From: a virus
DNA length: 54,310 nt
IMG/VR virus record: IMGVR_UViG_3300020021_000018
Location: 1-54,310 of that record
Strand: one strand, 5' to 3'
Made by a program: the position numbers and the translations under genes. Positions 48,950 through 54,310 of this stretch are shown here, one piece after another. Position 1 is the stretch's first letter. Each line of letters begins with the position of its first letter. The notes under the pieces were generated by a model that saw only the letters and a list, made by a program, of their open reading frames with translations, was not told where the DNA came from and did not search any database.

Positions 48950-49555
48950 ATGGAACGCTACCTCGGAGTCAAGGCCTACCGCGAAGCAATGAATGCAGTC
49001 GAGTTCTTCCGCGTCAAGCAGAGCGCCTGGAACATGTCCCACGATGGTAACAGTCACTACCTTGCCGGCTACGGGCACAAGCGCCTCGGGAACCTGGTCG
49101 AAGCAATCCTCTGCGACTTCTACACCCTCGCGGATGCCGAGCAGATCATGGCGACGATGTACGAAACCGGCGAGGATGCCGAAGAGTGCATCCGTCGTGT
49201 CTGTTGGGACACGATGACCAATGCTCTCTACCAGGTTCGTCAAGCTGCCGAGGATGGGCAATTTGACGCGTGGGAGCGTGCCTACCCGGGGTGGCTCAAC
49301 TGGGCTGACCTGATGGCCCGGACCGAAGCGGATGCCTACGCGGAGTACGACGAGGTGACCGCTGACTTCGAAGAGTCGGACCCGGCCACGTGGACATACC
49401 TGCCCTCCGGCTACCAGGTGCGCGACTACAACGCCGCAACGGGCGAGATGCACCTCTACGCACCTGACGGCCGGGACGTCACCGATGCCTACGAGACTCG
49501 CCGCGAAACCGAGCAGTACGAGCGTCGCATGGCCGTAATGCGCAACTACCTCTGA
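48950..49555 (+). CDS. Hypothetical early protein
   Basis: 201 residues, acidic, rich in Tyr and Trp. Contains SHYLAGYGHKRLGNLVEAI and an end ETEQYERRMAVMRNYL. GAGAGG and the GGATC context lie upstream of the ATG. It is the first gene of the rightward early arm. Not recognised. Confidence 0.6.
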   Translation: MERYLGVKAYREAMNAVEFFRVKQSAWNMSHDGNSHYLAGYGHKRLGNLVEAILCDFYTLADAEQIMATMYETGEDAEECIRRVCWDTMTNALYQVRQAAEDGQFDAWERAYPGWLNWADLMARTEADAYAEYDEVTADFEESDPATWTYLPSGYQVRDYNAATGEMHLYAPDGRDVTDAYETRRETEQYERRMAVMRNYL

Positions 49556-49650
49556 CGCGCCTCTGATCTGTTGTCTTGCGTCGTGCGCGTGACTGGACTC
49601 CGCGTGCGGCGTTGGGTGCCAGATTGGCAATCCAGGGAAGGAAACGGATC

Positions 49651-50040
49651 ATGAATAACAGTGACGAGCGCGACTACGCCGAGGAGGCGTACAACGCGCA
49701 CACGATGGCGACCGGTGACGGAGAGATCCCCGATGACCTTTTCGACTACCTCGCGGATGTCGACGAGGTGACCGGAGAGCCGGCCAGTGCCCCTTCCGGG
49801 CCGCGTCCGGTGTACGTGATCGCTCGTGAGATCCGACGCGACTGGACCAAGATCTACTTTGGTGCGGTCCCGTACCTCGACGCCATGGGGTCCCTCGATT
49901 CAATGGCGGACCGGTACGGCCTTGACTCCGCGAAGTCGATCGTGTCTTACTTCTTGGCCAATGCGGGCACGTGGCGCGGCGAGGTGGCGCGACGGATCAA
50001 GGCTGAACTGAAGGTGATGGGGGAAGGCCTCCCCTACTGA
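49651..50040 (+). CDS. Hypothetical early protein
   Basis: 129 residues from the ATG at 49651, with AAGGAAACGGATC upstream. Acidic N-terminus, then VYVIAREIRRDWTKIYFGAVPYLDAM, a helical part seen in small actinophage proteins. Function unknown. Confidence 0.6.
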   Translation: MNNSDERDYAEEAYNAHTMATGDGEIPDDLFDYLADVDEVTGEPASAPSGPRPVYVIAREIRRDWTKIYFGAVPYLDAMGSLDSMADRYGLDSAKSIVSYFLANAGTWRGEVARRIKAELKVMGEGLPY

Positions 50041-50056
50041 AGTCAAGCGGCTGAGC

Positions 50057-50069
50057 CGACCTTCGGTCG
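50057..50069 (+). terminator. Short hairpin behind the 49651 gene
   Basis: CGACC-TTC-GGTCG lies 17 bases after the stop. It is short and has no clear U tract, so it may be an RNA-stabilising or weak termination element. Confidence 0.4.
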
Positions 50070-50091
50070 TTCACCGTACTAGTTCGGGACA

Positions 50092-50105
50092 CCCCCGCCA
50101 GGGGG
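50092..50105. promoter_or_regulatory. Copy of the CCC/GGGGG operator element
   Basis: CCCCCGCCAGGGGG, nearly identical to the elements in the 6.0 and 8.1 kb promoters. On the plus strand TTCGGG and TCTGAG would be poor -35 and -10 sites at 17 bases spacing. It may be an operator without strong promoter. Confidence 0.5.
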
Positions 50106-50249
50106 TCTGAGAGCCTCCGTGAGCCATGATCGCTGAAAGTGCACCTGGCTATGCCGGGGTATCGGTGATCATGGCCCCACAGAGTTTTCCCTGCTCAGAG
50201 GGGTTAACAAAACGGAATAAACGGACAAGATCAAGGAGACTAAAGGATC

Positions 50250-50369
50250 ATGCAAACCAAGCGCACCGACCGGCCCGGACGGGGCAAGCACCCGCTCCTG
50301 ATCACTGATCGAGCGGTTTGGGTGTACGCGGCCCGCCGTGCCCTCCCGACCCGGAAGGCAACCCGATGA
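50250..50369 (+). CDS. Small basic protein
   Basis: 39 residues, strongly basic (MQTKRTDRPGRGKHP). GGAG and AAAGGATC lie before the ATG. The stop overlaps the next ATG (ATGA), which supports a real gene. Function unknown. Confidence 0.5.
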   Translation: MQTKRTDRPGRGKHPLLITDRAVWVYAARRALPTRKATR

Positions 50370-50524
50370 TCAAATTCCTGTACCTGATTCTCGTCCTGGC
50401 GTGGCACCTGCACGCACCGGGTGTCGCCAATTGGGGCACCGTCGATGGTCACCGGCATTGCATGGCCATCATCGCGGACACGTCCGTCGTGGTGTGCGCC
50501 GACGGCTACGTGACAACTAGCTGA
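50366..50524 (+). CDS. Small exported or membrane protein
   Basis: 52 residues: MIKFLYLILVLAWHLHAPG is a short hydrophobic leader, followed by a polar part with two Cys (HRHCMAII and VVVCADG). It could be a small secreted or anchored peptide. A strong terminator follows. Confidence 0.5.
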   Translation: MIKFLYLILVLAWHLHAPGVANWGTVDGHRHCMAIIADTSVVVCADGYVTTS

Positions 50525-50537
50525 TTGATCGGCTAGC

Positions 50538-50590
50538 GGAGCCTCATCCTTTCGGTTGGTCTTCATTCCTGGCCGAAAGGATGAGGCTCC
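50538..50590 (+). terminator. Strong hairpin terminator
   Basis: A perfect 18-bp inverted repeat (50538-50555 with 50573-50590), the longest in the window, with a 17-base loop. It is followed at once by the next promoter. Its CCGAAAGGATGA part also occurs at 48864-48875. Confidence 0.8.
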
Positions 50591-50594
50591 TTAG

Positions 50595-50625
50595 TTGGTA
50601 AACCCCCTGGCGGGGTGAGACGATT
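50595..50625 (+). promoter_or_regulatory. Candidate promoter with spacer operator
   Basis: TTGGTA and ACGATT are separated by 19 bases. The spacer has AACCCCCTGGCGGGGTGAG. GGTGAGACGATT is shared with the 48.9 kb promoter. Confidence 0.5.
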
Positions 50626-50661
50626 CTCGTGTCAGGTAAGTCCAAGCGGAAGGATCGGATC

Positions 50662-50841
50662 ATGCCGGCTCACAAGTTCAAGTACACCCCACAGCAGACC
50701 CTTGATCACAAAAACCTGATCAATTACTGCCTGATCTGTGGTGAAAGCACTGAGGACATCGACGATGACGAGTGCTTCGGGCGCGACGAGTCCGACGCCC
50801 AAGAGGCCCAAGCCGTGTACGACTACGAATGGAACCTGTGA
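50662..50841 (+). CDS. Small protein with CxxC
   Basis: 59 residues from the ATG at 50662, with GGAAGGATCGGATC upstream. It has YCLICGES, then an acidic run. A zinc site with one pair of Cys would need a partner. Not recognised. Confidence 0.5.
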   Translation: MPAHKFKYTPQQTLDHKNLINYCLICGESTEDIDDDECFGRDESDAQEAQAVYDYEWNL

Positions 50842-50843
50842 TC

Positions 50844-51098
50844 ATGAGTAACGAAACGATCGTCATCGACGCGCCGGAGGGCATCCGGATGTACGACGTC
50901 CTCAGCTTCCGGGGGGCGCTCGGTCTGGAGATCCGGACCGGCATGGTCATGCGCCCCGGTTTCAGCATCGTGCAAGCCGCTATCAAGCGTGGCTACGTCG
51001 CCGAGGGCACCCGCCGCAAGCGTGACGCCTACGCCCAACTGGACGCACTGATTGTGGCCAACGGTGGCCCGTCGTCGCGCCCCTTGCCGGCCGAGTAG
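50844..51098 (+). CDS. Hypothetical protein
   Basis: 84 residues from the ATG at 50844, two bases behind the previous stop region. The segment MRPGFSIVQAAIKRGYVAEGTRRKRDAYAQL looks like a helix-turn-helix or nucleic-acid-binding helix pair. Function unknown. Confidence 0.5.
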   Translation: MSNETIVIDAPEGIRMYDVLSFRGALGLEIRTGMVMRPGFSIVQAAIKRGYVAEGTRRKRDAYAQLDALIVANGGPSSRPLPAE

Positions 51099-51108
51099 TA
51101 CGCATGAC

Positions 51109-51128
51109 CCAGCGCCTACGGGCGCTGG
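51109..51128 (+). terminator. Hairpin with TACG loop
   Basis: CCAGCGCC-TACG-GGCGCTGG, an 8-bp perfect stem with a UNCG-type tetraloop, 10 bases after the stop. It is followed by a block (GCGGGTTACTTGACC, later ACCAACCGAACGGAG) that recurs at 52325-52358. Confidence 0.55.
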
Positions 51129-51175
51129 ATTGTGCGGGTTACTTGACCCCACAACCAACCGAACGGAGCAAGATC

Positions 51176-51634
51176 ATGAAGCACAAGGGACTCCTGACCG
51201 CTATGCTCGCCATCATCATCGGGGCCGGCATCGTCTCGACCGTCCTCGTCTCCGATGCCATGTCGGGGCCCGGAACACTGCACGTCACCGCGCAAGCGGC
51301 CGATCCTTCCTTCGCACCCTCGGGCGAGATCCTGAGCGTGCAACAGATCAAGCAAGGTGATGTCCTGATGGGTGTCCTCGCCAACTTCCGAGGATGCCCC
51401 AACGGGCAGGTCATCTCCGAGATTCACTGGCGCTGGGATGATGCCGCCCTGTCCTGTGACGGCATCATCGTCATCCACGGCGTGACGGTCGACTACACAC
51501 GCAACTCCGACGGGACATCCCTCACGACGTGGACCTACCAGGGCCGCTCCGGCGACATGGGTTACGACATCGGCCAGGACGATGGCGAGACGCACCTTGC
51601 CCCCGGATTCTTCTCCGACGTGGATGCCGAGTAA
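51176..51634 (+). CDS. Exported or membrane-anchored protein
   Basis: 152 residues from the ATG at 51176. N-terminal hydrophobic segment (LLTAMLAIIIGAGIVSTVLV) preceded by KHK, a signal or anchor. The mature part has two Cys (FRGCPNG, LSCDG) and mixed strands. No signal peptidase site is certain. A surface role during infection is possible. Confidence 0.6.
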   Translation: MKHKGLLTAMLAIIIGAGIVSTVLVSDAMSGPGTLHVTAQAADPSFAPSGEILSVQQIKQGDVLMGVLANFRGCPNGQVISEIHWRWDDAALSCDGIIVIHGVTVDYTRNSDGTSLTTWTYQGRSGDMGYDIGQDDGETHLAPGFFSDVDAE

Positions 51635-51637
51635 GCC

Positions 51638-51949
51638 ATGGGTTGGAATGAAGACTTGGCAGCATGCACCACGGATCGCGAGCGCGTCATGCTGGCCCTA
51701 GGCCTCTCGGAACGCATGCGAGGCAGGTGGATACAGGGCCAACGTGAGTCGGTCGAGCGCGAAATTGAACGCTACCGGTCAAGCCATCGGGGCAAGGCAC
51801 CACACGGGGACGACTACGCGGATGCGGTGGCGGTGGGCAAGCTCCGCTGGTCTAAGCATGCTGTCGCCGCTGACCTGATCTCCGATGAGCAGTTCTTCAG
51901 CCGCTTGGCAGTCATGTATTCAACGATTGATCGGAAGGACACACGATGA
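51638..51949 (+). CDS. Hypothetical protein
   Basis: 103 residues, basic and helical (ERMRGRWIQGQRESVEREIERY). The ATG is 3 bases after the previous stop. The stop overlaps the next ATG (ATGA). Not recognised. Confidence 0.5.
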   Translation: MGWNEDLAACTTDRERVMLALGLSERMRGRWIQGQRESVEREIERYRSSHRGKAPHGDDYADAVAVGKLRWSKHAVAADLISDEQFFSRLAVMYSTIDRKDTR

Positions 51950-52281
51950 CCAAAGCACAAGATGTTTCGCGGGCCGAGAGCCTAGAGGTTCTGCGGGGCC
52001 TACTACCGCGAGGTTCCGAGGTACGCGTACTCGTCAGGCACGTTTCAGCGTCGGGCATGACGCGCTGGATTGACGTCTTCGTCATCCACAACGGGTCCCT
52101 TGTGTGGATCGGTTCACGTGTCGCCGAGGTGTTGGGATCTACCTGGTCGAGTAAGTACCAGGGGGTCAAGCGTGAAGGGGTCGGCATGGATATGGGTTTC
52201 GACCTTGTCTATAGCCTCTCAGCACGCCTATATGGGCATGCGGATGAGGGGGGCTATGCACTCACCCATCGTTGGATTTGA
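51946..52281 (+). CDS. Conserved phage protein of unknown function
   Basis: 111 residues. The part VRVLVRHVSASGMTRWIDVFVI is the signature of a small protein found in many phages of diverse hosts. The C-terminus (GFDLVYSLSARLYGH) also fits. Its function is not known to me. Confidence 0.65.
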   Translation: MTKAQDVSRAESLEVLRGLLPRGSEVRVLVRHVSASGMTRWIDVFVIHNGSLVWIGSRVAEVLGSTWSSKYQGVKREGVGMDMGFDLVYSLSARLYGHADEGGYALTHRWI

Positions 52282-52296
52282 GTAGCTAGCGTGGCT

Positions 52297-52316
52297 TAGC
52301 GGCCCTACGGTCGCTA
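52297..52316 (+). terminator. Hairpin behind the 51946 gene
   Basis: TAGCGGCC-CTAC-GGTCGCTA, an 8-bp stem with one G-U pair, 15 bases after the stop. A palindrome ACGGGT-TACTTG-ACCCGT follows at 52323. Confidence 0.5.
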
Positions 52317-52366
52317 GGTTGTACGGGTTACTTGACCCGTTAAACCAACCGAACGGAGAACGGATC

Positions 52367-53101
52367 ATGAAGATCACCTATCAGATGCTCCTCGACGCCG
52401 GAGCATGCTCGGAGCAACGTGAACTCTTCGCGGAGCACTTCCCGAACGGGGCACGTGTCACCATCAAAAACGCAGTCTCCGTCGCCCAACTCTTTAACTG
52501 GAACTGGGCTGCCGAGAATCTGCTCACCCGGCCCGCTCGGGAGGTCTACGACGCGGCGATCCGGCCCGCTCGGGAGGCCTACGACGCGGCGATCCGGCCC
52601 GCTCGGGAGGCCTACGACGTGGCGACCCGGCCCGCTGGGGAGGCCTACGACGTGGCGCTCCGGACCGCTCGGGAGGCCTACGACGTGGCGCTCCGGACCG
52701 CTCGGGAGGCCTACGACGTGGCGCTCCGGACCGCTCGGGAGGCCTGCGACGCGGCGATCCAGCCCGCTGAGGAGGCCTACGACGTGGCGCTCCGGACCGC
52801 TCGGGAGGTCTACGACGTGGCGCTCCGGACCGCTCGGGAGGTCTACGACGTGGCGGTCCGGCCCGCTTGGGAGGCCTACGACGCGGCGATCCGGCCCGCT
52901 TGGGAGGCCTACGACGCGGCGATCCGGCCCGCTGAGGAGGCCTACGACGCGGCGATCCGGCCCGCTGAGGAGGCCTACAGCGCGGCGATCCAGCCCGCTG
53001 AGGAGGCCTACAGCGCGGCGATCCAGCCCGCTCGGGAGGCCTACGACGCGGCATGCGCGACTGCTTTCGCACGTGCCGCTAGCTCCCGTCCGGCCAAGTA
53101 G
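52367..53101 (+). CDS. Protein of 11-residue repeats
   Basis: 244 residues from the ATG at 52367, with GGAGAACGGATC upstream. The first 54 residues form a small domain (MKITYQMLLDAGACSEQ, later RVTIKNAVSVAQLFNW). Residues 55-230 are sixteen 11-residue units of the type RPAREAYDAAI. Hendecads like this make straight, right-handed coiled coils. The protein is probably a long helical rod. Similar repeats with EAYxxA exist in other phage proteins without known role. Confidence 0.65.
   Translation: MKITYQMLLDAGACSEQRELFAEHFPNGARVTIKNAVSVAQLFNWNWAAENLLTRPAREVYDAAIRPAREAYDAAIRPAREAYDVATRPAGEAYDVALRTAREAYDVALRTAREAYDVALRTAREACDAAIQPAEEAYDVALRTAREVYDVALRTAREVYDVAVRPAWEAYDAAIRPAWEAYDAAIRPAEEAYDAAIRPAEEAYSAAIQPAEEAYSAAIQPAREAYDAACATAFARAASSRPAK
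52529..53056 (+). repeat. Sixteen 33-bp tandem repeats
   Basis: Sixteen in-frame units of 33 bases, each near CGGCCCGCTCGGGAGGCC plus TACGACGCGGCGATC. Sub-types differ by a few bases and occur in runs (GATC units first, CTCCGGACC units in the middle, GCTGAGGAG units late), which shows growth by unequal exchange. The lack of stops in the other frames is a consequence of the repeat. Confidence 0.9.
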
Positions 53102-53109
53102 TACGCATT

Positions 53110-53133
53110 GCCTAGCGGCCATGGTCGCTAGGC
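53110..53133 (+). terminator. Hairpin behind the repeat gene
   Basis: A stem of about ten base pairs, GCCTAGCGGC with GGTCGCTAGGC around CATG, follows the stop by 8 bases. It resembles the hairpin at 52297 in sequence. Confidence 0.5.
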
Positions 53134-53171
53134 CTTTGCGGGCCGCTTGGTCCTTGACGTAAGGAGGCAAC

Positions 53172-53444
53172 ATGATCAAATTCTATGACGTCAACTTCGT
53201 CGGCCAGACCGGGACGAAGGACACGATCAATGTCTACGTGTACGGCTCTGACGACCTAGCCGGATGGTCAACGATCTCGCATGACTCCGGCCAGGAATAC
53301 ATCCGGGTACGGAGCGCCGAGACAGCTATGCCGTGGGATGAGGCAGACGGTATCGCCGCGAACCTCGCCGCACTGATCGCCCAACTCACCGGGGGAGAGG
53401 TAGACACACGTGACGATGACACCGTGACGGCGGTGGCGGCATGA
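53172..53444 (+). CDS. Hypothetical protein
   Basis: 90 residues, with AAGGAGG 6 bases upstream of the ATG. Strand-rich first half (KFYDVNFVGQTGTKDTINVYV), then a helix and acidic end. The stop overlaps the next ATG (ATGA). Confidence 0.55.
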   Translation: MIKFYDVNFVGQTGTKDTINVYVYGSDDLAGWSTISHDSGQEYIRVRSAETAMPWDEADGIAANLAALIAQLTGGEVDTRDDDTVTAVAA

Positions 53445-53530
53445 AGTATGTGGCTTGGATCATCTGGGTCCTCATCGTCATCGTGGCGATCATCGCCATA
53501 GCGAGCTATCACCAGGCCGGCGGACGGTAG
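53441..53530 (+). CDS. Very small membrane peptide
   Basis: 29 residues, one membrane segment (VAWIIWVLIVIVAIIAIA) with a short polar tail. Start-stop overlap with the previous gene supports translation. Similar in form to the peptide at 7919-8005. Confidence 0.5.
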   Translation: MKYVAWIIWVLIVIVAIIAIASYHQAGGR

Positions 53531-53539
53531 CGCAAAGTG

Positions 53540-53571
53540 GCCCACGGGATTCTCTAGGGGGTTCCGTGGGC
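53540..53571 (+). terminator. Hairpin terminator
   Basis: GCCCACGG (53540-53547) pairs with CCGTGGGC (53564-53571) with a 16-base loop, followed by TGTCTTGTGTT. It ends the 53172-53530 unit. Confidence 0.6.
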
Positions 53572-53630
53572 TGTCTTGTGTTCCCGGCCATCCATCGGCC
53601 AGGACGGCAAAGAGAAGGAAGGTTCGGATC

Positions 53631-53957
53631 ATGGATCTCAATGAACACCCGAAGTTGCGCGACTACATGTCGACGCACCCGAGTGTGCGCCCACCAGTCA
53701 CGCGCCCACTCTCCGCTGATCACCCGAGCCGGCCTACGGCCGTTAGGGTTGACGTCGCACAACGGGCTGAGAGCGTCACTACGGCGATACAGCCCCGCAG
53801 GCTTGCCGACGTACTCGCAGACGTCCGTTCGGCTGTGTGGGGGCTATCTGGGCACCCGCGATTCAGTGAGCTGGCGGATCGCCTCGCGGAGCTGACAAAT
53901 GAGGCATACGAGCTAGGCCTAGACGATGGCTTCACGTCGGGGCGTTACGGCCTATGA
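53631..53957 (+). CDS. Hypothetical protein
   Basis: 108 residues, with AAGGAAGG and the GGATC context before the ATG. A Pro-rich N-terminal half is followed by helices (LADVLADVRSAVWGL, FSELADRLAELTNEAYELG). Not recognised. Confidence 0.55.
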   Translation: MDLNEHPKLRDYMSTHPSVRPPVTRPLSADHPSRPTAVRVDVAQRAESVTTAIQPRRLADVLADVRSAVWGLSGHPRFSELADRLAELTNEAYELGLDDGFTSGRYGL

Positions 53958-54310
53958 CATGGCACCCCACTAGGCGCCCCAGCGTGCCCCCTACAGGCTC
54001 CGATAACGAGGGGCCGTGGGAGGTGCGCCTAGTGCGCTGGGACGGCACCACGCAGACAGCAGGCACCCTTGCCGCCTTCGCATCTGCTCAGGCCTACGCC
54101 GAGACAATTGCCCGCTCACTGGCCAGGAACGACAGGAGCAGGGCATGGCTGGGTTACCCGACGTCGGGTGTCCAGGCCGTCACGGTCGCGTGGGACGTGT
54201 GGGATATCCCGGCCATGGTGCTAGGCGAGGCAGGGGTGCGTGCCGTACCGGTGAGCGTGCCACGCAGTGAAGTTGAGTCGGAGACACTCAAGCTTGCCCT
54301 CGCCTACGCC
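53954..54310 (+). CDS. Hypothetical protein, cut by window edge
   Basis: The ATG at 53954 overlaps the previous stop. The frame stays open for 119 codons to the end of the window. It contains GPWEVRLVRWDGTTQTAG and a C-terminal helix that runs off the edge. The start-stop overlap and the long open frame support it. Function unknown. Confidence 0.55.
   Translation, partial: MTWHPTRRPSVPPTGSDNEGPWEVRLVRWDGTTQTAGTLAAFASAQAYAETIARSLARNDRSRAWLGYPTSGVQAVTVAWDVWDIPAMVLGEAGVRAVPVSVPRSEVESETLKLALAYA

Noticed and set aside
50126-50308. Sixty-codon frame before the small basic protein
   Set aside because: No ribosome site, overlaps the better supported 50250 gene, and has the composition of non-coding DNA.
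52529-53056. CRISPR-like array
   Set aside because: The 33-bp units are directly adjacent without spacers and are in frame within a gene.
52340-53179. Long open frames on both strands across the 33-bp repeats
   Set aside because: They result from a stop-free repeat. Only the plus frame from 52367 has a ribosome site and a non-repeat N-terminal domain.

Overview
The window is part of the genome of a tailed double-stranded DNA phage with a long non-contractile tail (siphovirus type). Its host is probably an actinobacterium of the Streptomyces group. Evidence: terminase, portal, MuF, capsid protease, HK97-type capsid and tape measure genes in the usual order; no sheath gene; a WhiB-like protein and a DUF397 protein, both typical of actinomycetes; moderately high GC; dense, overlapping gene packing. 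I see no integrase, CRISPR array or rRNA. Both ends of the window cut genes, so the genome continues on each side.

Layout. (1) 1-8150, minus strand: DNA metabolism and control. It holds the start of a primase/polymerase-like gene, an SSB-like protein, a Cas4/RecB-type nuclease, two helix-turn-helix proteins, an exported collagen-like protein, an AAA+ ATPase, two tRNA-like RNA genes in permuted order (3' half before 5' half), a conserved protein of unknown function and an HNH endonuclease. (2) 8178-36751, plus strand: virion and lysis. The order is terminase, portal, MuF, protease, capsid, tail tube, connectors, chaperones, tape measure, minor tail proteins, lysin and holin-like membrane proteins. 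Two HNH genes are inserted in it. (3) 36748-47040, minus strand: many small accessory genes, including a ParB-like protein, an endonuclease VII-like protein, a lipoprotein, a WhiB-like protein, a ribbon-helix-helix protein, a GIY-YIG-like protein and several tandem duplicated families. (4) 47041-48949: control and non-coding DNA with promoters, inverted repeats, direct repeats and one leaderless gene. (5) 48950-54310, plus strand: small, probably early genes separated by hairpins, one of them built from sixteen 33-bp repeats.

Control. Many promoters share one design: a partly palindromic CCC/GGGGG element sits in the spacer between -35 and -10. It occurs on both arms and suggests one regulator acting on the non-structural genes. 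The lysin gene and a small gene at 47426 appear to start at or next to the first base of their mRNA.

The most unusual feature is the pair of permuted tRNA-like RNAs at 6204-6487. Each has a T arm, an acceptor strand ending in CCA, a five-base linker, then the matching acceptor strand and D arm. The broken anticodon stems pair perfectly within each RNA.
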